A DNA stretch of 64,000 nucleotides, from NCBI GenBank assembly GCA_016712535.1, contig JADJQW010000003.1, forward strand, positions 761,001 to 825,000, read 5' to 3'. Positions 23,155-30,042 of the stretch are shown piece by piece; positions within the stretch are counted from its first letter, which is position 1, and each line of letters begins with the position of its first letter. A program made the translations under genes and the position numbers. The notes below the pieces were generated by a model, which did not search any database, had not been told where the DNA came from, and saw only the letters and a program-made list of their open reading frames with translations. This DNA is from Flavobacteriales bacterium. GTDB lineage: Bacteria; Bacteroidota; Bacteroidia; Flavobacteriales_F; PHOS-HE28.

Positions 23155-23598
23155 CTATCCGCGATTCGGCGTGGGCACCACAAGAACGGGTGCCGTGCAT
23201 TCACGGAGCACTTGTTCGCTCACGCTGCCAACGAAGGCGCGGTAGAGAGCGCTGTGCCCATGGGAACCCACCACCACCATGTCGCTCTTCAACCTTTCGA
23301 CCTCGGCGAGAATGGTCTCTGCTGTTGGGCCTTGCAACAGCAACGCCTCGGAATCAATGCCTTTTTCGCGGGCTTCCGCAGCCATCCCTTGCAGGTCGAT
23401 GTGCTCTTGCCGCAGCTGTTCAGCCCGATGATCCCGGATGTATTGCGGACCTGTCTTGAAGCCGATGAAATCGGGGTCTGGCGCGGCCACATGGATGAGC
23501 CACAGCTTGGCGTTGTGGTGTTTCGCAAACTCACATGACAATGCAAGCAGGCTCGGGGTCACTGCTGAAAAGTCGACGGCTGCAAGGATGCTCTTCAT
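23155..23598 (-). CDS. universal stress protein (UspA family)
   Basis: Single-domain cytoplasmic Usp of 147 residues. The N-terminal strand MKSILAAVDFSAVTPSLL carries the conserved Asp, and the nucleotide-binding signature GSHGHSALYRAFVGSVSEQ (G-2x-G-9x-G-S/T) near residues 111-130 indicates an ATP-binding Usp. It ends VPVLVVP-like (APVLVVPTPNRG). Such proteins help cells survive energy or oxidative stress; the exact role is unknown. ATG 23598 is chosen because the Usp fold begins directly there; the longer frame upstream adds unrelated sequence. It has no obvious operon partner. Confidence 0.9.
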   Translation of the reverse strand: MKSILAAVDFSAVTPSLLALSCEFAKHHNAKLWLIHVAAPDPDFIGFKTGPQYIRDHRAEQLRQEHIDLQGMAAEAREKGIDSEALLLQGPTAETILAEVERLKSDMVVVGSHGHSALYRAFVGSVSEQVLRECTAPVLVVPTPNRG

Positions 23599-23764
23599 GG
23601 CTTTCGGCTTTGCGGTGAAGGTACTGGACGACCATGGATAATGATGGACATTCGTCATGCGCGCAACCGCAGATGTGAGCGGTCAATGGAAATATGGGCC
23701 TAAAGGTGCACTGGGTCATCTGGAAGCCGAGCCATGAAATAGCTTACCGTCCATTCCGATCCCA

Positions 23765-24097
23765 ATGAGCGATTCCCAGAAATGCCCTGAATGCACATCC
23801 TTATCTATCCAACATGCAACTCGAGATGTGCGTCGCGTGCGGGCAAGAATGGAACCCGGAGGATCGATTGCTGCGAGCGGGGGACCTGTTGTGAAGGATG
23901 CCAATTGAAAAGTTCTTCAGGATGGCGATGATGTGCTGATGATCAAGGACATGGCTGTGAAAGGGGCACCGAAGGCCTTGAAGGCGGGCACCAAGGTGCG
24001 GAACATCGAATTGGTTGACTGCGAGCACCACATCGATTGCCGGATTGAAGGATTCGGCGCGATGGTCCTGAAGAGCAGGTATTTGCGCAAGGCCTGA
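23765..24097 (+). pseudogene. yjdM: phnA/yjdM-like zinc-ribbon gene with several lesions
   Basis: A 333-bp span with the length (110 codons) and layout of the PhnA/YjdM family. It starts MSDSQKCPECTS. The frame then shifts by one base near 23800, where the second half of the zinc ribbon and the following segment read LEMCVACGQEWNPEDR in the +1 frame. The frame returns to the original near 23880 in a GGGGG run. There GPVVKDAN is followed by an in-frame TGA (23906-23908) where the family has Gly, then KVLQDGDDVLMIKD and HHIDCRIEGFGAM to the natural stop at 24095-24097. All family landmarks are present, but no single frame spans them. It is either a fresh pseudogene or poorly resolved sequence. 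The family's function is uncertain despite the phosphonate name. Confidence 0.75.
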
Positions 24098-24249
24098 GGT
24101 TGGTGGTTTGCGGCTAATCCTGATTGAGCATTCGTCCACAAAGGGCGGGAACCACGGATTGCACGCGCGATCAAGTCTCGTAATCCTACGAACAATGCGC
24201 AGGGAGGAACTTGCGTTAATTCCATGTTAATCTTCGGTGAACTTGATGC

Positions 24250-24257
24250 TACCTTTG
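24250..24257 (+). promoter_or_regulatory. -7 promoter element TAnnTTTG
   Basis: TACCTTTG is an exact match to the Bacteroidota -7 consensus, 31 nt before the ATG of the YwqK-like gene at 24289. A TTA rather than TTG sits at the expected -33 distance. Confidence 0.5.
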
Positions 24258-24288
24258 TGCGTATAAGACGGCAAAGAACCGGAAGACC

Positions 24289-24693
24289 ATGCGTGGGATT
24301 GCTTTCTTCTTCGTTTTCATGATCATGGGTGGGTCGTTGTCCGCGCAACGTGCGGAGTTGCTTGTTCAAGAGCGCTATCCTGATGGTACGCTCCGGGCAA
24401 CGCGTTATCGCGAGGGTGATCGGGTCCGTTTCATCACCTATCATGAAAATGGCCGTGTGAAGGAGATGGGCGGCTTCCGCGATGGTCGCCGCGATGGTGA
24501 ATGGAAGCAGTTCAGCGATACCGGTGCGGTGCTGGCGCATGCGAGCTTCCGCAATGGCCTGCGGCAGGGCGTTTGGGAGTTCCGCAGCCATAGGAACAGC
24601 GTGGTCTGCCGGCTGGTTTACAGCGAAGGCGTGATACAGCGCGGCGAGCAATATGATGAGCGAGGCGAATTGGTCGCCATGCGCGACTATTGA
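24289..24693 (+). CDS. exported YwqK/MORN-like repeat protein
   Basis: Protein of 134 residues with a signal peptide (FFFVFMIMGGSLSAQ) and three to four MORN-variant repeats of about 22 residues. These are recognisable by YHENGRVKEMGGFRDGRRDG, WKQFSDTGAVLAHASFRNG and the final QYDERGEL. The pattern is that of proteins annotated as 'toxin-antitoxin system YwqK family antitoxin'. No toxin gene is adjacent, so the antitoxin label is not supported here; a periplasmic or outer-membrane-associated role is more likely. A -7 element lies upstream and a hairpin terminator follows, so it is probably monocistronic. Confidence 0.75.
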   Translation: MRGIAFFFVFMIMGGSLSAQRAELLVQERYPDGTLRATRYREGDRVRFITYHENGRVKEMGGFRDGRRDGEWKQFSDTGAVLAHASFRNGLRQGVWEFRSHRNSVVCRLVYSEGVIQRGEQYDERGELVAMRDY

Positions 24694-24713
24694 CCTTGCT
24701 GCACTCGATTCAG

Positions 24714-24743
24714 GAAGGCGCTCATCCGGGCGCCTTCATCTTT
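24714..24743 (+). terminator. rho-independent terminator after the YwqK-like gene
   Basis: Eight-base-pair GC-rich stem (24714-24721 with 24730-24737), 8-nt loop, followed by ATCTTT. It begins 21 nt after the stop codon and lies just past the end of the convergent minus-strand gene. Confidence 0.7.
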
Positions 24744-24748
24744 GCTGA

Positions 24749-24946
24749 TCAACGGTCCAGGAAGTCCTTCGCGCCGGGGTAGCTGAAGACCTTGTAGGCG
24801 AGCACCAGGACAGAGATGGTCTGCATGAGTGAAGCCCCAGCGAGCAGGGCATCAGCATAGGGCCAATGCATGATCTTGATCGTTGCGCCCATGATGGTGA
24901 GGGCGAGACCGAAGAGAAAGAGCACGATGGCTCCGCGCGCGGTCAT
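24749..24946 (-). CDS. small GldL-like membrane protein (65 aa)
   Basis: Two-helix membrane protein: helix one around AIVLFLFGLALTIMGATIKI, helix two around ASLMQTISVLVLAYKVFS. The HWPYAD segment between the helices recalls the N-terminal FKIMHWPGA region of GldL, the T9SS motor subunit. The long cytoplasmic domain of GldL is absent, so this is not the motor protein itself. Its ATG overlaps the stop of the upstream VOC gene by 4 bp (ATGA), so the two are translationally coupled. Function is unknown. Confidence 0.65.
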   Translation of the reverse strand: MTARGAIVLFLFGLALTIMGATIKIMHWPYADALLAGASLMQTISVLVLAYKVFSYPGAKDFLDR

Positions 24947-25359
24947 GCCTTCCGGAACAGGTCATCCGCGTCCTCAAAGGCCTTGAACTCGATCGCGTGC
25001 CCATCCGGGTCCTCGATGAACATGCTGCGCTGCTCACCCACCTCGCCTTTCATCACCAAGCGCGGCTCAATGAAGAAGGGATGGCCGACCTTCTTGAGCT
25101 TGTCTCGGAGCTTCTTCCAGTCACTCATGGAAAGCACGATGCCCCAATGGTCGCTGGGCACATTGGATTCCGGGTTGTAGATGCGCGCAGTCCTGTACGT
25201 CACGGGCACTTCCTGGATAGTGAGTTGGTGGCCGAAGAAGTCGAAATCGACCCAGGTCTTGGCGCTCCGGCCTTCCTTGAGGCCGAGGAATTTCCCGTAG
25301 AAAGCCTTCATGCGCTTGAGGTCCGTGGTGGCGATGGCGATATGGAAAGTGCCGTTCAT
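24943..25359 (-). CDS. VOC (glyoxalase/bleomycin-resistance fold) protein
   Basis: Single VOC domain of 138 residues built from two beta-alpha-beta-beta-beta modules: HIAIATTDLKRMKAFYGKFL near the N-terminus and HWGIVLSMSDWKKLRDKL in the middle. It ends with the typical metal-site strand FIEDPDGHAIEFKAF. Candidate metal ligands are His6, His91 and the Glu of IEFK, consistent with a metal-dependent lyase or dioxygenase, but the substrate cannot be told from sequence. Its stop codon overlaps the start of the small GldL-like gene. A TACTTTCG -7 element lies 16 nt upstream of the ATG. Confidence 0.8.
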   Translation of the reverse strand: MNGTFHIAIATTDLKRMKAFYGKFLGLKEGRSAKTWVDFDFFGHQLTIQEVPVTYRTARIYNPESNVPSDHWGIVLSMSDWKKLRDKLKKVGHPFFIEPRLVMKGEVGEQRSMFIEDPDGHAIEFKAFEDADDLFRKA

Positions 25360-25375
25360 GGTGCAGGTGTTGCGC

Positions 25376-25383
25376 CGAAAGTA
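25376..25383 (-). promoter_or_regulatory. -7 promoter element, TAnnTTYG type
   Basis: TACTTTCG on the minus strand, 16 nt before the VOC gene ATG at 25359. It abuts the terminator hairpin of the upstream operon. Confidence 0.4.
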
Positions 25384-25414
25384 AACAGGCCCCGGAGTTA
25401 TCCGGGGCCTGTTT
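25383..25414 (-). terminator. hairpin terminator after the acidic-protein gene
   Basis: Perfect 14-bp inverted repeat (25383-25396 and 25401-25414) with a 4-nt loop, starting 22 nt after the minus-strand stop at 25437. It ends in a short T run on the minus strand and separates two transcription units. Confidence 0.85.
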
Positions 25415-25436
25415 CAGAAGCAAGGTTCAGCGGGGA

Positions 25437-25853
25437 TCAGTCCTCGTCATCGTCCTTGTCATCATCATCCCCGGCGTCCTCCTCATCGTCCTCGTCGTCA
25501 TCGGCATCATCATCATCATCATCATCATCCGCATCGTCGGCGTCGTCGATGCCATCGCCTTCGTCTTCTGCCTCGCCCTCGATCCCATCCTCCGCATCAA
25601 GGTCTTCATCACCGGCTGCGGCAGGCTCGTTGTCCTGATCCAGGAACTCTTCGATCTCAGCGCGGCTCTCCGCGTTGATCTTGATCAGGTAAAGGGCTTC
25701 GGGTGTACTCAGCTCGATAACCCGCAGCATCTCGCCTTTGGCGGTAGGGATGGTCTTGATGTGCGAGGTGTCGATCCCGTCAGGATATTGTTCCTGCAGG
25801 GTCTCCTTGAGCGCATCGGTCAAGGTGTTGAAGGAGCGAATCAGGCGCTGCAT
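25437..25853 (-). CDS. hypothetical protein with a polyaspartate tail
   Basis: Protein of 138 residues that I do not recognise. The first 75 residues look folded, with an amphipathic helix (RSFNTLTDALKETLQEQYPD) and strands around HIKTIPTAKGEMLRVIEL. The last 60 residues are almost entirely Asp and Glu, giving a very acidic disordered tail. Part of the tail is encoded by a (GAT)8 run at 25505-25528, a simple repeat liable to length change. It lies 6 bp downstream of the deoxyhypusine-synthase-like gene on the same strand, followed by a strong terminator, so the two form a two-gene operon. A nucleic-acid-mimic or chaperone-like role for the tail is only a guess. Confidence 0.75.
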   Translation of the reverse strand: MQRLIRSFNTLTDALKETLQEQYPDGIDTSHIKTIPTAKGEMLRVIELSTPEALYLIKINAESRAEIEEFLDQDNEPAAAGDEDLDAEDGIEGEAEDEGDGIDDADDADDDDDDDDADDDEDDEEDAGDDDDKDDDED

Positions 25854-25859
25854 GGTGGT

Positions 25860-26888
25860 TCACATGTCGAGGACGTAGGCGAAGATGAGGGGCGCCACAA
25901 TAGTAGCATCACTCTCGATGATGTGCTTCGGGGTGTCGGTATCGAGTTTCCCCCAGGTGATCTTCTCGTTGGGCACGGCGCCGCTATAGCTGCCGTAGCT
26001 GGTGGTGCTGTCGCTGATCTGGCAGAAGTAGCTCCAGAAGGGGATGTGATCACGCTGGAGGTCCTGGTGCAGCATGGGCACCACGCAGATAGGGAAGTCT
26101 CCGGCGATACCCCCGCCGATCTGGAAGAAGCCGATGCCGTCCGTGCCGCAATTGCTCGTGTACCATTCGGCCAGGAACATCATGTACTCGATGCCGCTCT
26201 TCATCATCTGCGGCTTGCAATCACCGGTCATGCAATGGCCGGCGAAGATGTTGCCAAGGGTGCTGTCCTCCCAACCGGGGCATATGATAGGCAGGTTGCG
26301 CTCGGCAGCCGCCACCATCCAGCTGTCCTTCGGGTCAATCTGGTAGTACTGCTGCAGCACGCCGCTCCTGATCATGGCGTAGAAGTACTCGTGCGGGAAT
26401 CGGCGGTTGCCGCTCTTATCGTCGGCTGTCCAGAGGTCGAGCACGTGCTTCTCCAAGCGGCGAAAGGCCTCGTGCTCAGGGATGCAGGTATCCGTGACGC
26501 GATTCATGCCGCGGTCCAGCAATGCGCGCTCCTGCTCCGGGGTGAGGTCGCGGTAATTCGGGATGCGCTCGTAATGGTCGTGCGCCACCAGGTTCATCAC
26601 ATCCTCTTCGAGGTTCGCGCCGGTGCAGCTGATGATATCGACCTTGCCCTGCCGGATCATCTCCGCCAGGATCTTGCCAAGCTCACCGGTGCTCATCGCC
26701 CCGGCCAGCGTGATCATCATCTTCCTCCCTCGGCCCAAATGCTCCTTGTAGCCCTTCGCGGCATCCACGAGCGCGGCGGCGTTGAAGTGCAGGAAGTGCT
26801 TCTCGATGAACGCCGAAACGGGCCGAGCTCCCGTTGCAGTGCTGGCAGCTTGGGTGGGCGAGGGCTTGGCAACAGGTTGTGTTTGCAT
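25860..26888 (-). CDS. deoxyhypusine-synthase-family protein
   Basis: Cytoplasmic NAD-dependent aminobutyl-transferase-like enzyme of 342 residues, covering the whole DHS fold. Landmarks: MITLAGAMSTGELGKILAE (NAD-binding start), ISCTGANLEEDVMNL, DSTLGNIFAGH, GTDGIGFFQIGGGIAGDFPI and GSYSGAVPNEKITWGKL. The last contains the Lys equivalent to the catalytic Lys of eukaryotic DHS (SGAxPDEAVSWGK type). Bacteria lack eIF5A, and bacterial members are proposed to make homospermidine or to act in spermidine metabolism, so the substrate here is not established. No arginine decarboxylase or agmatinase gene is next to it. Operon with the acidic protein downstream. Confidence 0.9.
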   Translation of the reverse strand: MQTQPVAKPSPTQAASTATGARPVSAFIEKHFLHFNAAALVDAAKGYKEHLGRGRKMMITLAGAMSTGELGKILAEMIRQGKVDIISCTGANLEEDVMNLVAHDHYERIPNYRDLTPEQERALLDRGMNRVTDTCIPEHEAFRRLEKHVLDLWTADDKSGNRRFPHEYFYAMIRSGVLQQYYQIDPKDSWMVAAAERNLPIICPGWEDSTLGNIFAGHCMTGDCKPQMMKSGIEYMMFLAEWYTSNCGTDGIGFFQIGGGIAGDFPICVVPMLHQDLQRDHIPFWSYFCQISDSTTSYGSYSGAVPNEKITWGKLDTDTPKHIIESDATIVAPLIFAYVLDM

Positions 26889-26914
26889 GGCGGAAGTAGG
26901 CGATGAGGCGGGGC

Positions 26915-26922
26915 CGAAGATA
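26915..26922 (-). promoter_or_regulatory. -7 promoter element, TAnnTTYG type
   Basis: TATCTTCG on the minus strand, 26 nt before the ATG of the deoxyhypusine-synthase-like gene. No TTG at the expected -33 distance. Confidence 0.35.
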
Positions 26923-26976
26923 AAAGCGCGATCGCTCGGCAGTGGCCAGCACCGCGCCGGACGCTCGCGGCGCCGT

Positions 26977-26984
26977 TAGCTTCG
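26977..26984 (+). promoter_or_regulatory. -7 promoter element, TAnnTTYG type
   Basis: TAGCTTCG ends 4 nt before the recF ATG, which would give an almost leaderless transcript. Confidence 0.35.
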
Positions 26985-26988
26985 CCGC

Positions 26989-28122
26989 ATGGCCTTCCAC
27001 CTCGCCCGACTGCATGTGATCAACTTCCGCAATCACCGCGAAGCGGAAGCCGATCTGTGCGCTGAGGTGAATTGCTTCACCGGACCCAATGGCGTGGGCA
27101 AGACCAACCTGCTTGATGCGGTCCATTACCTCGCGCTCGGCAAAGGATACCTCGAGGCGCAGGACCAGCATAACGTGCGGCACGGTGAGGAGCTTTTCGT
27201 GGTTCAGGGCGTGATGCGCGGTGATGATGGCGATGATGCCGTGCTCTGCAGCGTGCGACGCGGCATGCGCAAGGTGCTCAGCCGCAACCGCAAGGAATAC
27301 GACCGCCTGGCCGATCACGTGGGCCGCTACCCCGTGGTGATGATCACGCCGTACGACGGCCAGCTCATCCTCGATGGCAGCGAGGTGCGGCGCCGCTTCA
27401 TCGATGGCCTGATCGCGCAATTCGATAAGCCCTTCCTCGATGCGCTGATCCGATACAACCGCGCACTCTCGCAGCGCAACGCATTGCTGAAGCAGGCAGC
27501 TGAACATGGCGGGGTGCAGCCATCGGCGCTGGAGCCGTGGGATGAGCAGCTCTGCGTGCTCGCCTCGGCTGTGCATGCCGCGCGCAGCGCCTTCATCCAT
27601 GACCTGGCACCGCTGCTGCTGGAGCATTATGCCGCCATCAGCTCAGGGCCTGAGCAAGTGGCGCTGGAATACCGTTCACCGCTCAATGGCGCATCGATGC
27701 GCGACCTGCTTGCCGGGAGCTGGGAACGCGACCTCGCCGCGCAGCACACCACGTCGGGCGTCCACAAGGACGATCTGCTCTTCACCCTAGACGGGCAGCC
27801 CTTGAAGCGCTTCGGATCGCAGGGCCAGCAGAAGACCTACCTCATAGCGCTGAAGCTCGCGCAGTTCGAGCTCACCACGCAGCGCGCCGGCCAGCGCCCC
27901 ATCCTGCTGCTCGACGACATCTTCGATAAGATCGACCCGCAGCGCATGCGCCACCTGCTGCAGCTGCTCAGCGATCACCGCTTCGGGCAAGTGCTCATCA
28001 CCGACACCGATCCGAAGCGCCTCCATGCCGCGCTCGATGGCCTCGACCTTGAGACGCGCTTCTTCCACCTCACCCATGAAGGCATCACCCGTGAAGCGCC
28101 GCAACGAGCAATCGCTGGCTGA
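26989..28122 (+). CDS. recF: DNA replication and repair protein RecF
   Basis: SMC-like ATPase of 377 residues that loads RecA at single-strand gaps together with RecO and RecR. Walker A is GPNGVGKT at residues 32-39, following the family start LHVINFRNHREA. The ABC signature region is GSQGQQKTYLIALKLAQ, and Walker B is ILLLDDIFDKID, where RecF typically has LLLDDVxSELD. Length is normal. The start follows the family start exactly. The DUF721/DciA-like gene begins inside its 3' end (47-bp overlap), an arrangement often seen between recF and DUF721 genes. Confidence 0.96.
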   Translation: MAFHLARLHVINFRNHREAEADLCAEVNCFTGPNGVGKTNLLDAVHYLALGKGYLEAQDQHNVRHGEELFVVQGVMRGDDGDDAVLCSVRRGMRKVLSRNRKEYDRLADHVGRYPVVMITPYDGQLILDGSEVRRRFIDGLIAQFDKPFLDALIRYNRALSQRNALLKQAAEHGGVQPSALEPWDEQLCVLASAVHAARSAFIHDLAPLLLEHYAAISSGPEQVALEYRSPLNGASMRDLLAGSWERDLAAQHTTSGVHKDDLLFTLDGQPLKRFGSQGQQKTYLIALKLAQFELTTQRAGQRPILLLDDIFDKIDPQRMRHLLQLLSDHRFGQVLITDTDPKRLHAALDGLDLETRFFHLTHEGITREAPQRAIAG

Positions 28123-28381
28123 GGCCATCGGTCACCTGGTCGATGGCGCTGGCATGCGCGAGCGCCTCGACGAGGCCGCCATCGCCGAAGCATGGCCCGA
28201 AGTGGCGGGTGCCATGGTGGCGCGCCATACCACCGCGCTCCGCTTGCGCAGCACCGTCCTGCGGATAAGCGTGGACAGTGCACCGCTGCGGCAAGAGCTC
28301 AATTACCTGCGCGCCGAAATCCTTGCGCGGATCAATGAACGGGCCGGGCGCCAAGTGGTGAAAGAGGTGGTGGTGCAGTGA
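28076..28381 (+). CDS. DUF721 (DciA-like) protein
   Basis: Small protein of 101 residues with the DUF721 pattern: a helical start (QSLAEAIGHLVDGAGMRERL), IAEAWPEVAGAMVARHT, then VLRISVDSAPLRQELNYLRAEIL and a basic C-terminus. Related DciA proteins help load the replicative DnaB helicase in bacteria without DnaC; a role here is by analogy. ATG 28076 is chosen because it directly precedes the conserved domain. The gene overlaps the end of recF in another frame, so the pair is probably co-transcribed. The 257 bp after it (28382-28638) show no gene or clear signal. Confidence 0.85.
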   Translation: MKASPVKRRNEQSLAEAIGHLVDGAGMRERLDEAAIAEAWPEVAGAMVARHTTALRLRSTVLRISVDSAPLRQELNYLRAEILARINERAGRQVVKEVVVQ

Positions 28382-28638
28382 TGGCAGAGGACCGGCCGGC
28401 ATGAGCTGAGACCAAAGGGGGGTGATTTCGCTCTAGGCTGCGGCAGTGGTGATATTCCCGTCAGCTCACGCCTCGCACTCAATCCGCAACGGCAATCCTT
28501 ACTGCAATTCGAGTTCATTGAAGACCTTCAGCGCAGGGACCTGGCCTCTCCGATTCCCGATTCCATTCGCTCGTTGTTCCGGATCCTTCACGCTCTTAGC
28601 TCCAGTTGCAGAACTTCGCGAACGCTTAACCGGCTCCC

Positions 28639-30042
28639 ATGCCCGATCTCGACATCATTGATTCCGTGTATCAGCAGCTCTTGGATGCACTGGGCCCCGA
28701 AGGCCTCTCGCGTTCCGACGAGGCACGCCGATCTTATGGTCACGATGAGACCGAGGACCTCAGCTTTCCGCCCTCGGCCGTGGCAAGGCCCGCTAGCACC
28801 GGGCAAGTGAGCGCCGTGGTGCGCATCTGTGCGGAGCATCATATCCCCATCACGCCCATCGGTGGTCGGACTGGCCTTAGTGGTGGCGCGCTGAGCGTGC
28901 ATGGTGGCGTGGGCCTCGCACTCGACCGCATGGATGCCATTGAGCACATCGATGAGCGAAACCTGCAAGTGACGGTGCAGCCGGGCGTGATCACGCAGGT
29001 GCTGCAAGAGACCGTGGCCGCGAAGGGCCTGTATTATCCGCCGGACCCCAGCAGCCGCGGCAGTTGCACCATAGGCGGCAACATCGCAGAGAACGCCGGC
29101 GGGCCAAGAGCCGTGAAGTATGGCGTCACGCGCGACTTCGTGCTCAATCTGGAAGTGGTGCTGCCCAATGGCGAGGTGATCTGGACTGGTGCCAATACGC
29201 TGAAGAACGCCACGGGCTACGACCTCACGCGCTTGCTCGTGGGCAGCGAGGGCACCTTGGGCATCGTGACCAAGGCCGTGCTGCGCCTTGTGCCCTTGCC
29301 GAAGGAGGACCGGCTCATGCTCGTGCCCTTCGCCAGCGCGGAGAAGGCATGTGAGGCGGTGAGCGCCACGTTCAGAGCTGGCGTCACGCCCAGCGCCATG
29401 GAGTTCATCGAGCGTGACGCCATCGTGTGGACGATGCAGCACACCGAGGGACTGCCCGCGCAGCTCTCATCGGAACCCGGTGCCTACCTCCTCATCGAGG
29501 TCGATGGCGATCATGCCGATGCGATCATGCGCTGCTGCGAGACGATCGTCACGGTGATGGAGGCGCATGAAGCGGGAGAAGTGCTCTTCGCAGAGGGCTC
29601 AGCCGAGAAGGATGCGCTTTGGCGCATGCGGCGCAGCGTGCCGGTGAGCGTGAAGGCCCATAGCGTGTACAAGGAAGAGGATACCGTGGTGCCGCGTTAC
29701 GAACTGCCGCGTTTGCTGAAGGGCGTGAAGGGGATCGGCGCGCGCTACGGCTTCAGCAGCGTGTGTTACGGCCACGCCGGCGATGGCAACCTTCACGTGA
29801 ACATCATCAAGGGCGACCTTTCCGATGCTTTCTGGGAACACGAATTGCCGAAAGCCATCCGCGAGATCTTCGCCCTGACCGTTTCGCTGGGCGGCACGCT
29901 CAGCGGCGAGCACGGCATCGGCTTGGTTCAACGGCCCTACATGGACATCGCCTTCAATGCTGAACAGCTCAATGTGATGCGCGCAATCAAGCAAGCCTTC
30001 GACCCGCAGGGCATCATGAATCCCGGGAAGGTGCTGCCCTAG
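28639..30042 (+). CDS. FAD-linked oxidase, glycolate oxidase GlcD / D-lactate dehydrogenase type
   Basis: Flavoprotein of 467 residues in the VAO/PCMH family that oxidises a 2-hydroxy acid such as glycolate or D-lactate. The FAD-binding PCMH domain has PITPIGGRTGLSGGAL, DPSSRGSCTIGGNIAENAGG and LLVGSEGTLGIVTKAVL. The FAD-oxidase C domain ends with YGHAGDGNLHVNI, LSGEHGIGL and FDPQGIMNPGKVLP, all classic GlcD features. There is no fused Fe-S (GlcF) domain and no glcE/glcF gene beside it, so the electron acceptor is unknown. Its TAG stop shares CTAG with the convergent MerR/B12 gene. Confidence 0.93.
   Translation: MPDLDIIDSVYQQLLDALGPEGLSRSDEARRSYGHDETEDLSFPPSAVARPASTGQVSAVVRICAEHHIPITPIGGRTGLSGGALSVHGGVGLALDRMDAIEHIDERNLQVTVQPGVITQVLQETVAAKGLYYPPDPSSRGSCTIGGNIAENAGGPRAVKYGVTRDFVLNLEVVLPNGEVIWTGANTLKNATGYDLTRLLVGSEGTLGIVTKAVLRLVPLPKEDRLMLVPFASAEKACEAVSATFRAGVTPSAMEFIERDAIVWTMQHTEGLPAQLSSEPGAYLLIEVDGDHADAIMRCCETIVTVMEAHEAGEVLFAEGSAEKDALWRMRRSVPVSVKAHSVYKEEDTVVPRYELPRLLKGVKGIGARYGFSSVCYGHAGDGNLHVNIIKGDLSDAFWEHELPKAIREIFALTVSLGGTLSGEHGIGLVQRPYMDIAFNAEQLNVMRAIKQAFDPQGIMNPGKVLP

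Noticed and set aside
24289..24693. YwqK-like gene as the antitoxin of a toxin-antitoxin pair
   Set aside because: No toxin-like gene is adjacent, and the protein has a signal peptide, unlike a cytoplasmic antitoxin.
28382..28638. Possible small gene or RNA between the DUF721 and GlcD-like genes
   Set aside because: No frame shows family sequence and no stable hairpin, tRNA cloverleaf or riboswitch pattern was seen.
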